Shown: piece by piece, positions 45,689-53,046 of the stretch
How positions within the stretch are numbered: the first letter of the stretch is position 1
Layout: each line of letters begins with the position of its first letter
Assembly: GCA_021849075.1 (NCBI GenBank)
Contig: JAJZTH010000012.1
Location: 26,741-90,740 of the forward strand
Source: Pseudomonadota bacterium
GTDB taxonomy: Bacteria > Pseudomonadota > Alphaproteobacteria > Sphingomonadales > Sphingomonadaceae
Direction of reading: 5' to 3'
Length of the DNA stretch: 64,000 nt
Translations under genes and position numbers: made by a program
The notes under the pieces: model-generated
Seen by the model: only the letters and a program-made list of their open reading frames with translations
Told to the model about the DNA's origin: nothing
Databases searched by the model: none

Positions 45689-46971
45689 CAATGGATCAGG
45701 TCCTGCCATTTATACCACAGGCCGACCAGCGGCAGGAACCATGGCTTGCCGAAATGGCCCGGCACGCTGGGCCAGTCGAGGTCGCGCCAGGGATTTGCTG
45801 CGGGATCGCCCTGCATCACCCGCGCCATCATCTGCCCCATATAGGTCGCCATCTGCACGCCATGGCCACTATAGCCCATGGAATAGAAAATGCCGTCTTG
45901 CTCGCCCGCGCGCGGCAGGCGATCGGCGGTCAGGTCCACCATCCCGCCCCAGACATGGCTGACGCCCACGCCTCTCAATGCGGGGAAGATGTCGCCCATG
46001 ACGTCCTTCAATATATGCCCGCTCTTCAGGTCCGATCGCGGATCGCTGATCGCAAAGCGCGCGCGACCACCAAAGATCAGCCGATTGTCGGGCGCCAGGC
46101 GGAAATAATTGCCGATATTCTTGCTGGTCACATAGTTGCGCCGGTTGGGCAGCAATGTGTCGATCAGCGCATCTTCCAGCGGATCGGTGGCGATGATGAA
46201 GCTGCCGACCGACACGATCCGGCGACGGAAAAAGCCGAAGGGCGCGGCGGCAGGCGCGCCGCCGGTCGCGACCAGAATGCGCGATGCAGTGACCGATCCC
46301 CTGGACGTCGTCACTTTCCAGCCGCCCGCTTGCCTATCCATGCCGGTCACTTCGGCCTGTTCGAAAATCTGCGCGCCCGCCCGCGCCGCCGCTTCCGCCA
46401 ATCCCACGCCAAAGCGGGCAGGGTGTAGTTGCGCGCTGGTCGTCTGGATAAGCGCACCGTGAAAGGCGTCCGATCCGACTTCCTCGGCGATGCGTTCTGG
46501 CGGCACCAGTCGGACATTCTCGTCCACTTCCGCCGCCAACAGGTCATGCGCGCGGACCAGCTTGTCATAATGGGCGGGCTTGGCGGCCAGCTTCACCCGG
46601 CCGCAGCGGCGGAAGGCGCAATCGATGCTTTCCGCCGCCACGATCCGTTCGACCATATCGACCGCGTCGCAATGGACGCGGTAATAGGCTTTGGCGACAT
46701 CCTTGCCGAAGCGGGCGGATAGCGCGCCATAATCATGGGCCGTGCCATTATTGCACTGGCCCCCATTGCGTCCCGAAGCCTCTCCGGCCACTCGTCCCTT
46801 TTCCAGCAGCGTCACGGAAACGCCCTGCTTCGCCAACGCGAGCGCCGCCGACAGGCCGGTGAAGCCGCCGCCGATGATGGCGACGTCCACCTTGCCTTCG
46901 ACCGCGCCCTGCGCGCCGCCGGCAAAGGCGGGGGCGCTGGCCAGCCAGTAGGATAGGGAAGGGGCCGTCAT
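45688..46971 (-). CDS. FAD-dependent amine oxidase, gamma-glutamylputrescine-oxidase-like (PuuB family)
   Basis: 427 residues from the ATG at 46971 (MTAPSLSYWLASAPAFAGG). 'APSLSYW' at the N-terminus, FAD motif 'VAIIGGGFTGLSAALALAKQG', 'SGRNGGQCNNGTAHDY' and the C-terminal 'YSMGYSGHGVQMATYMGQMMARVMQG' match PuuB/OrdL DAO-fold oxidases, which oxidise secondary or gamma-glutamylated amines with O2. It is distinct from the beta subunit at 37727. Placed between a HAD hydrolase and the binding-protein gene, it probably acts on the imported compound or its amine product. Confidence 0.88.
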   Translation of the reverse strand: MTAPSLSYWLASAPAFAGGAQGAVEGKVDVAIIGGGFTGLSAALALAKQGVSVTLLEKGRVAGEASGRNGGQCNNGTAHDYGALSARFGKDVAKAYYRVHCDAVDMVERIVAAESIDCAFRRCGRVKLAAKPAHYDKLVRAHDLLAAEVDENVRLVPPERIAEEVGSDAFHGALIQTTSAQLHPARFGVGLAEAAARAGAQIFEQAEVTGMDRQAGGWKVTTSRGSVTASRILVATGGAPAAAPFGFFRRRIVSVGSFIIATDPLEDALIDTLLPNRRNYVTSKNIGNYFRLAPDNRLIFGGRARFAISDPRSDLKSGHILKDVMGDIFPALRGVGVSHVWGGMVDLTADRLPRAGEQDGIFYSMGYSGHGVQMATYMGQMMARVMQGDPAANPWRDLDWPSVPGHFGKPWFLPLVGLWYKWQDLIH

Positions 46972-46978
46972 GGCGCTC

Positions 46979-47647
46979 TTACAGCCCCACCACCGCCGGC
47001 AGGCAGCCGATATGGGGGATTTCAACATCGCGATAGAAGGGGTTGGACGGCTCATGGCCCCGGCCCACGAACACGCGGCAACCGAAATGCAGGTCGGTGG
47101 CCGTATTCTGGTCGTACCGGAAGCTGGAGGAAACGTGCATCATCTCCTCGGGCTTGGCGCCCAGCTGATCGAACATATACTCGAACGCCTGCATCCGCGG
47201 CTTATAGGCTTGCGCCATCTGTGCGGTATAGACCGCGTGGAAGGGCGCGCCCAGCATGCCGACATTGTGATGGATCTGGTCGTTCATCGCGTTGGACAGG
47301 ATGACGAGCGGGATCTTGTCGCCGATCTTGGAAAGGCCGCCGGGCACATCGTCATGCGGTCCCCAGGTCGGAACGGCGGCATAGACGGCATCGGCATCCG
47401 CCTCATTATAGGCGACGCCCCATTTCTGGCAGGTGCGGCGCAGCGAATTGCGGATGATTTCCTGATAGGGTTCCCAATCGCCCATCACCTGGTCGAAACG
47501 ATAGGCGCTCCAATCCTTGCAGAAGGCGGGCAAGTCCTCAGCTGCGACGCGATCGGCCATGAAGGCGGTCGCCATTTCGGTCATGCGGAAACGGGTCAGC
47601 GTGCCATAGCAGTCGAAGCTGATATATTTGGGCCGGAAATTGGGCAT
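46979..47647 (-). CDS. HAD-superfamily hydrolase, haloacid dehalogenase type II-like
   Basis: 222 residues. HAD motif I 'YISFDCYGTLTRF' (Asp nucleophile), motif II 'LVILSNAMNDQ', and later 'AYKPRMQAFEYMFDQLGAKPEEMMHVSSSFRYDQNTATDLHFGCRVFVGR' as motifs III and IV. The pattern fits L-2-haloacid dehalogenase-like proteins, but in an amine-oxidation operon a phosphatase or C-X hydrolase role on another substrate is equally possible. First gene of the operon: a 19-bp dyad lies 48 nt upstream, and 7 nt separate it from the PuuB-like gene. Confidence 0.82.
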   Translation of the reverse strand: MPNFRPKYISFDCYGTLTRFRMTEMATAFMADRVAAEDLPAFCKDWSAYRFDQVMGDWEPYQEIIRNSLRRTCQKWGVAYNEADADAVYAAVPTWGPHDDVPGGLSKIGDKIPLVILSNAMNDQIHHNVGMLGAPFHAVYTAQMAQAYKPRMQAFEYMFDQLGAKPEEMMHVSSSFRYDQNTATDLHFGCRVFVGRGHEPSNPFYRDVEIPHIGCLPAVVGL

Positions 47648-47885
47648 CGGCGGAGCGTCCTTTGCAGAGTCTACAGGTGGCTTGGGAAGCCGTTTGACGG
47701 GTATATTACGACATGGCGTGGCCGGAACATGCGCCCGATATCTTCGGGTCGGGGGGCAGATTCACGGCTTTATCGCGATCCTTTCGGCATAGTTTGCCGC
47801 GCCCTTTGGCAACCGGCAATCGGGCCGTCGATATCGGATGCAAAGCAGCGGTCCCGCCCCGGCCACGGCATGGAATGTTGCTGCT
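47648..47885. other. Intergenic, 238 bp, promoter region of the HAD-ABC-oxidase operon
   Basis: No coding sequence recognised. Besides the 19-bp dyad it contains CGATATCG (about 47829-47836) and CCCGA-TATCT-TCGGG near 47738-47752. The ORF-track plus-strand extension through here is a shadow. Confidence 0.6.
47695..47713. promoter_or_regulatory. 19-bp dyad operator (copy 1, before the HAD-led operon)
   Basis: TGACGGGTATATTACGACA. It matches 16 of 19 bases of the dyad upstream of the TonB receptor gene at 51202-51220. The two halves (TGACG / CG-CA) and AT-rich centre look like a dimeric repressor site; on the minus strand it includes TAATAT, so it may overlap a -10 element. Confidence 0.6.
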
Positions 47886-48812
47886 TTAATAGCCCCGATT
47901 CCGTGCGACTTCGCCGTCCAGCGGCGCGCCTGCCTGATGCCGGCGGATATTGGCGATCAGGGCGCGTGCGGCGCTGTCCGCGCGGGTCATGCTGGCGATG
48001 TGGGGCGTGATGACGATGCGCGGATGCGTCCAGAAGGGATGATCGGCAGGCAACGGTTCTGGGTCGGTCACATCCAGAAACGCGCCGGACAGATGCTCTT
48101 CATCAAGCAGCGACAGCAGATCATGCTCCACCAGATGGCCACCCCGTCCGACATTGATCAGCCCTGCGCCGCGCGGCAGGCGGGACAGGGTTTTCCGGCA
48201 CAAAATGCCGCGTGTCTCCTCGGTCAGCGGCAGCAGACAGATCAGTATGTCGCACGCCGCCAGAAAATCGGGCAGCGCCGCTTCGCCGGCATGGCATGTC
48301 ACGCCCTCGATCGCGCGGAGCGTTCGGCTCCACCCCGATAGCGCGAAGCCGAACGGGGGCAGCGCCTGCAACACCGCCTGCCCCAGATTGCCCAGCCCCA
48401 TGACGCCGATCCGTCGTTCGCCAGCCGGCGTCAGCTTGATTGGAGACCAGCGGGCTTCTTGCTGCGCCACGCGATAATCGATCAGATTGCGGTGCAGCGC
48501 CAGCGTAGCCATTGTCGCATATTCGACCATGCCGGCCGCGATGCCGGGCTCGATCATGCGCACGACCCGCACATGCGGCGGTAACGCGCTCAGATCGAAC
48601 TGGTCGATGCCCGCGCCGATCGAAAACAGAATTTCCAGATTGGGCAGGCTGGCGATCAGGTCGGCCGACGGCGCCCAGGCCGCCAGATAGCGGATGGCGG
48701 CGGGATCATGGCCGTCGGCCGGATCGACAAAGGCGATATCGCTTGCTTCCTCGCCAAAAATCTCCCGCCAGATGCGGCCACGGGTCGGATCGGATGTGTA
48801 GAGCAGGGTCAT
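47886..48812 (-). CDS. D-2-hydroxyacid dehydrogenase, glyoxylate/hydroxypyruvate reductase A-like
   Basis: 308 residues. Rossmann motif 'RIGVMGLGNLGQAVLQAL', catalytic Arg in 'INVGRGGHLVEHDLL', Glu in 'DVTDPEPLP' and His in 'VITPHIASMTRAD'. The family reduces glyoxylate, hydroxypyruvate or other 2-oxoacids with NAD(P)H. In this setting it may reduce the 2-oxoacid released when an opine or N-substituted amino acid is oxidised. It lies 100 nt downstream of the TonB receptor gene, beyond a terminator, so it may have its own promoter or depend on read-through. Confidence 0.87.
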   Translation of the reverse strand: MTLLYTSDPTRGRIWREIFGEEASDIAFVDPADGHDPAAIRYLAAWAPSADLIASLPNLEILFSIGAGIDQFDLSALPPHVRVVRMIEPGIAAGMVEYATMATLALHRNLIDYRVAQQEARWSPIKLTPAGERRIGVMGLGNLGQAVLQALPPFGFALSGWSRTLRAIEGVTCHAGEAALPDFLAACDILICLLPLTEETRGILCRKTLSRLPRGAGLINVGRGGHLVEHDLLSLLDEEHLSGAFLDVTDPEPLPADHPFWTHPRIVITPHIASMTRADSAARALIANIRRHQAGAPLDGEVARNRGY

Positions 48813-48824
48813 GCCGGCGCCTTT

Positions 48825-48879
48825 GTAAAAGAAAAGGCCGCCCGTGTCCCCGAGCTTGGAGGGAGGGACACGGACGGCC
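48825..48879 (-). terminator. Intrinsic terminator after the siderophore-type TonB receptor gene
   Basis: Stem GGCCG-C-CCGTGTCCC / GGGACACGG-A-CGGCC (48836-48879) with one mismatch and a 14-nt loop; on the minus strand it is followed by TTTTCTTTTAC. Good intrinsic terminator for the receptor transcript. Confidence 0.85.
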
Positions 48880-48911
48880 GGTCGGGGCGGGCATGCCCCG
48901 AATGGTTAGGA

Positions 48912-51044
48912 TCAGAAGTCGAAGCTGGCCCGGACCGTGAACTGGCGCGGCGTGCCCGGCTGGATCCACAGCGCCGAATAGGAGCTGGCGTAATATTTCT
49001 TGTTGAACAGGTTGTTCACGTCGGCCGACAGCTTGATCTGGTCGGTGATATTGAACGATCCCAGCACCTTGGCGATGGTATAGTTGGGCAGATAGAAGTC
49101 CGCCGCCGTCTGCCCCAGGCGCTTGCTGACATGGGTCACGCCCGCGCCCAGCATCGCTTCATGATTGCCGATCGAAAAATTCTTGAACAGCAGGGCGTTG
49201 CCCTGATGCTTGGGAATGTTGATCAACGGATCATTCTTGCTGACCCCGGCAGTGGCATAGTCGTCGGCCCAACCCGCGTCGGTGTAGGCATAGGTCACGA
49301 ACAGTTCGAACCCGGCGGGCAGCTTGGCGTTGACGTCGAACTCCACGCCCTGGCTCTTCGCTTCGCCGACCGCCACCGACAGGCCGCTCAGCAGATCGGC
49401 GGTCAGGACGTTGCTCTTTTTCATCTTGTACAGCGACAGGGTGCTGGTCAGCTTGCCATCCGGCGTCACGAACTTCGCACCGACTTCATAGCTTTTGCTG
49501 ACTTCGGGAGCGAAGGGATTATTGTTGACGTCGACGCCGCTGTTCGGCCGGAACCCCTTGCCATAGCTGGCGTAGAAGGACAGGCTGCTGGTCGGTTCGA
49601 ACACCAGTCCCGCCATCGGGCTGAACTTGGTGTAGGATGCAGGATTGGTCGTCCCCAGGCGATTGTCGATATTCTGGCTGAAATCGTCATACCGACCACC
49701 GAAGCGCACCTTGAACTGCTCTGTAATCTCGATCTGGTCCTGCGCATAAACGCCCCAGGCTTTCTGGATTTCCGTCGCATTTTGAATCACGCTGGTCGGC
49801 GCTGGCGCAGCGATCGTGTAATCGGGGTTGAAGATGTCGATCGAATAGGACTGGTCTGCAGCCGTCGGGCGATAGCGCAGCTGATAGGTATCGATCTTGA
49901 AACGGTCCCAATCCCCGCCGATGCGGATATTGTGGACGATCGATCCGGTTTCCAGCTTACCGCTGATTTCGCCGCGGAACACCATATGGGTGGTGCTATA
50001 GTCGCGGAAACGGCGCTGGCGCGACAGGGTGCGCCCGTCATTGTCCAGCATCTGCCGGCCCATCGCCAGTTCAGGGTCGCTGGAATAGCCTTCAAAGGTC
50101 GTCTTCTTGTATCCGGCGCCCAGCATCAGCGTCCAGTCGTCGCTGAAGTCGTGCTGATATTGCGCCTGATGCCCCAGCACGCCGATCCGGATCGGGCCGT
50201 CATTGGGGTTGCTCAGGAAGCGCGAATTGGGAATGGCCCCCAGATTATAGCTGGTCGTGCCGTCGGCGTTGACGGTCGGGATCGCCACCACGCCGCGATC
50301 GAACGGCACCTTCTGTTTCACATATTCCAGTTCGTAGGTGAAGATGTCCTTGTCCGACAGCTTCGCCAGGAAGGACGGCGTCAGCGTATATTTCTGCGTC
50401 TCCACCGTGTCGCGGAAGCTGTCGCCCTGTTCCGCCGAACCGTTGATGCGCACGGCGATGCTGTCGCTCAGCGGCAGATTATAGTCGCCCTCGACGCGAT
50501 AGGTTTCCCAGCTGCCACCTGCGACCGAGAAGCTGCCGCCCTGCTTGAAGGTCGGCTTCTTGGTCACGATGTTGATCGTGCCGCCCGGTTCGCCGCGCCC
50601 GAACAAAGCGGAGTTCGGCCCCTTGAGCACTTCGATCCGTTCGACGTTGGATGCGTCGCGCGGGCCGCCATAGCCACGGCCGCCGTTAAAGCCGTTGACC
50701 AGGAAGCCGCTCGGGAAATTTTCGTCGCCGGCAAAGCCGCGGATCGCGAAACTGTCCCACAGGCCGCCGAAATTATTCTGCTTCGACACGCCGCTCGCCA
50801 GTTCCAGTGCGGTGTCGAGCCGGGTGATGTTCAGATCGTCCAGCAGCTTGCCTTCCAGAAACTGGACCGCCTGCGGAATTTCACGGACGGGCGTGTCGCC
50901 AAAATATTGGCGCTTCAGGCCGGTGACGACGATTTCGCTATCCGTCGTTTCGGCGGCAGGCTCCTGCGCCTGCGCGGTGGAGGACAAGGCGATGGCGGCT
51001 GTGCTGGCGATGAAAGCCAGGCGTAGGGCGGATGATGATCGCAT
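48912..51044 (-). CDS. TonB-dependent siderophore-type receptor
   Basis: 710 residues from the ATG at 51044 (MRSSSALRLAFIASTAAIALS), signal peptide ending AQAQ. TonB-box-like 'SEIVVTGLKRQYFG', plug domain with 'IPQAVQFLEGKLLDDLNITRLDTALELASGV', 'DSFAIRGFAGDENFPSGFLVNGF' and 'NVERIEVLKGPNSALFGRGEPGGTINIVTKKP', all typical of the FhuA/FpvA (siderophore) class; the barrel ends 'RQFTVRASFDF'. It would import a chelate or similarly sized ligand. The shared 19-bp dyad links it to the ABC-oxidase operon downstream. Confidence 0.92.
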   Translation of the reverse strand: MRSSSALRLAFIASTAAIALSSTAQAQEPAAETTDSEIVVTGLKRQYFGDTPVREIPQAVQFLEGKLLDDLNITRLDTALELASGVSKQNNFGGLWDSFAIRGFAGDENFPSGFLVNGFNGGRGYGGPRDASNVERIEVLKGPNSALFGRGEPGGTINIVTKKPTFKQGGSFSVAGGSWETYRVEGDYNLPLSDSIAVRINGSAEQGDSFRDTVETQKYTLTPSFLAKLSDKDIFTYELEYVKQKVPFDRGVVAIPTVNADGTTSYNLGAIPNSRFLSNPNDGPIRIGVLGHQAQYQHDFSDDWTLMLGAGYKKTTFEGYSSDPELAMGRQMLDNDGRTLSRQRRFRDYSTTHMVFRGEISGKLETGSIVHNIRIGGDWDRFKIDTYQLRYRPTAADQSYSIDIFNPDYTIAAPAPTSVIQNATEIQKAWGVYAQDQIEITEQFKVRFGGRYDDFSQNIDNRLGTTNPASYTKFSPMAGLVFEPTSSLSFYASYGKGFRPNSGVDVNNNPFAPEVSKSYEVGAKFVTPDGKLTSTLSLYKMKKSNVLTADLLSGLSVAVGEAKSQGVEFDVNAKLPAGFELFVTYAYTDAGWADDYATAGVSKNDPLINIPKHQGNALLFKNFSIGNHEAMLGAGVTHVSKRLGQTAADFYLPNYTIAKVLGSFNITDQIKLSADVNNLFNKKYYASSYSALWIQPGTPRQFTVRASFDF

Positions 51045-51201
51045 ATTGCTGTAACCCCTTCTGAAATCGCTGTTCCCTAATGTCCTGCGAAACGGGGGGA
51101 CCGGCTGGTCTTCTCTTTTTTCCCGCGCGGACTTTGTCCTGTCGTCGGGGCCGATCCTCGGGTGATTTGCCACCTCTTCTTGGTTTCGAGGCTAGGTTGA
51201 G

Positions 51202-51220
51202 TGACGGAAATATTACGTCA
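51202..51220. promoter_or_regulatory. 19-bp dyad operator (copy 2, before the TonB receptor gene)
   Basis: TGACGGAAATATTACGTCA, with TGACG and CGTCA as perfect inverted arms around a 9-bp AT-rich centre. It matches 16 of 19 bases of the site at 47695-47713. It lies 158 nt upstream of the receptor ATG. Confidence 0.6.
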
Positions 51221-51317
51221 AACTTGGCTCATGGAACGGCGCAAAATTGTGAATCCGGCCTCGTTACGGCAGGAAAATGCTGTGGTGATTATTGCGTGAA
51301 CAGGGGCGGAAACCCCC

Positions 51318-51350
51318 GGAAAATGGCCGCCTTCCGCAAGGAAGGCGGCC
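51318..51350 (-). terminator. Intrinsic terminator after the DUF1624-type gene
   Basis: GGCCGCCTTCC-GCAA-GGAAGGCGGCC (51325-51350), an 11-bp perfect stem; on the minus strand it runs into ATTTTCC. It ends the transcript of the gene at 51375-52586. Confidence 0.75.
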
Positions 51351-51374
51351 CAAGTCGACCCTAACGCAGGACCG

Positions 51375-52586
51375 TCAGAGATATTTGAGCCACCATATGT
51401 CCTTGCGGCGCTGTTTAAGCTGCGCGAACCAGCGGGTCGGAAAGTAGAGGACGGGGATCAGGATGAAGACCCAGATCCATACCCAGCGCAGCTGATCGAC
51501 TCCGAACACCGTGCCTTTGGTCGGGCCGTACATCAGCAGTGCGACATTATAGATGGCTTTCAGCACATAGAGATGCAGGATATAATAGAACATTGGCGCG
51601 CCGCCCAGCATGGCCAGCGTCGGCATCGCCTTGCTGCTCTCGAAGCGTTCGAACAGGGCCAGCAACAGGCAGCCCGTGCCGATGGTGGGCATCAGGAACA
51701 GCAGCGATGGCGGATATTTGGTCAGCGCCAGAAAGCTCATCACCGTGCGCAGCGGCGTTTCCGCCACGAACCAGGGCTTGTCGCCATAGATGTTCAGCCA
51801 GCGAAGGACGACGAAGCCGGCGATCAGGCCAAGGCCCAACAGCGCCAGCCGGCGAATACGCGGCGCGGGATCGCTGCCGCGCGCGAACCAGGGGCCACAG
51901 GCATAGCCCAGCAGGATGACGCCGATCCATGGCAGGATCGGATAGGTGGTCTTGACCGCGATACCGCCAAAATCGATCAGCGACCGCTGATGCAGCACTG
52001 CCCACAGCGCGTAGCCCGGCTGGTCGGCCGTCAGCCGGACCGGATCGAGCAGATTGTGCAGGCACACGATGGCAAGACCCACGGCAAATTGCGCCGGGCG
52101 CGGCAGATGCAGCAGCGCAGCCAACGCAATCATGCTGAAGCCGATCGCCCAGATCACCTGCAACCAGATTGCCGTCGGCGGAAAGGCGGGCGCCTGTGTC
52201 GGCCATGCATAGCCGACCACGGTGAATTCCAGGAAGATCAGGAACAGGCCGCGTTTCAGCAGGAATTCCGATACCTGCCCCTTTGTATGCGACTGGCCAT
52301 AAAGCCAGGCCGACAGGCCGGTCAGCGCCACGAAGGTCGGCGCGCAAAAAGTGGAGAGAAGGCGGGTGAAGAACAGGCCGGGGTCGGTTGTGTTCGCATC
52401 GACCGGGTCCGTGACTTGCAAATGCAGGAACCATGTCTCACGGACATGGTCGACCAGCATGAACAGCATGACCAAACCACGCAGCGCGTCGATGGCGATC
52501 AGCCGCGTCCGCGCCTTTGCGGCATCGATCGCAGATGTGGAGGCCCGAAGACCGATGGGGGGCGCCTGGCCCGCAATGCTGTTCAT
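51375..52586 (-). CDS. DUF1624/heparan-alpha-glucosaminide N-acetyltransferase-like membrane protein
   Basis: 403 residues from the ATG at 52586 (MNSIAGQAPPIGL), with AAGG 5 nt upstream. About 10 membrane helices; the N-terminal 'RLIAIDALRGLVMLFMLVDHVRETWF' is the hallmark of the DUF1624/HGSNAT-like acyltransferase group (R..D..RG...L...DH). Related proteins transfer acyl groups across the membrane, but this subfamily's substrate is unknown. It has its own terminator and probably its own operator (ATGATA-CTTTA-TATCAT, 40 nt upstream), so it may not belong to the receptor operon downstream. Confidence 0.8.
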   Translation of the reverse strand: MNSIAGQAPPIGLRASTSAIDAAKARTRLIAIDALRGLVMLFMLVDHVRETWFLHLQVTDPVDANTTDPGLFFTRLLSTFCAPTFVALTGLSAWLYGQSHTKGQVSEFLLKRGLFLIFLEFTVVGYAWPTQAPAFPPTAIWLQVIWAIGFSMIALAALLHLPRPAQFAVGLAIVCLHNLLDPVRLTADQPGYALWAVLHQRSLIDFGGIAVKTTYPILPWIGVILLGYACGPWFARGSDPAPRIRRLALLGLGLIAGFVVLRWLNIYGDKPWFVAETPLRTVMSFLALTKYPPSLLFLMPTIGTGCLLLALFERFESSKAMPTLAMLGGAPMFYYILHLYVLKAIYNVALLMYGPTKGTVFGVDQLRWVWIWVFILIPVLYFPTRWFAQLKQRRKDIWWLKYL

Positions 52587-52625
52587 AACCTTGATCCCTG
52601 TCCCCGCAACGCCTTCCGGCCGCAT

Positions 52626-52642
52626 ATGATACTTTATATCAT
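52626..52642. promoter_or_regulatory. 6-5-6 dyad upstream of the DUF1624-type gene
   Basis: ATGATA-CTTTA-TATCAT, a perfect inverted repeat 40 nt before the ATG at 52586. Position and AT-richness in high-GC DNA suggest an operator overlapping the promoter. Confidence 0.45.
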
Positions 52643-52778
52643 TTGTGGCAAGAGAGCGCAGCGTGTTTGTCAGCGATGCCCCATTCTCGATCGATGCTGC
52701 TATCACCTGAAGATCGAAGCTATGGCTCGCGCACGACCAAATGTTCCGAATTTATGAACGCGCAGAGCGGAAAATGTC

Positions 52779-52818
52779 AAAAAGAGAGGGGCGACGAAGC
52801 GCAATGCTTCGCCCGCCC
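52779..52818 (-). terminator. Probable terminator downstream of the LysR gene and ALDH remnant
   Basis: On the minus strand an imperfect stem with a CGAAGC/GCTTCG core ends in CTCTCTTTTTGAC. It closes transcription from the LysR gene through the aldehyde dehydrogenase scrap. Confidence 0.6.
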
Positions 52819-52831
52819 TTTCCCGCGCGAT

Positions 52832-52954
52832 TTATGAGTCGAGCGTCAACCGTCTTCCCGCGCCGCGATGTTGGATGTGTGTCTGGGCATAGTCCAGCAG
52901 ACTCGCCTCGCCCGGTCCACCGCCCAGCCTTGATTGCTTGACCCCGCGGAAAGG
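52832..52954 (-). pseudogene. C-terminal remnant of an aldehyde dehydrogenase
   Basis: On the minus strand about 40 in-frame codons, starting PFRGVKQSRLGGGPGEASLL and ending LTLDS before a TAA. This resembles the C-terminus of NAD-dependent aldehyde dehydrogenases (PFGG.KQSG.G....EGL..Y.QT). No catalytic domain is present upstream; the LysR gene begins 92 nt further on. A reading-frame break just before PFRG is also visible. It appears to be debris of a deleted gene. The short length keeps confidence moderate. Confidence 0.45.
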
Positions 52955-53046
52955 GCGGCGCCTCTACTGGGCGATGCGCCCAAAGCGATGGATGCGGGCG
53001 GCAACAGCCGCTTCCTGGAACGCACCCGGCCCAATGGCGATGCGGA

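Larger units (their letters stand above)
51045..51374. other. Intergenic, 330 bp, promoter of the TonB receptor gene
   Basis: No gene recognised; the 94-residue track ORF here has no recognisable content. The interval holds the 19-bp dyad (51202-51220) and a terminator (51318-51350). No Fur-box-like sequence was seen, which is notable for a siderophore-type receptor. Confidence 0.6.

Noticed and set aside
48708-51026. 772-residue plus-strand ORF opposite the second TonB receptor
   Set aside because: Same reasoning: composition of a shadow frame, no domain signature, no ribosome site.
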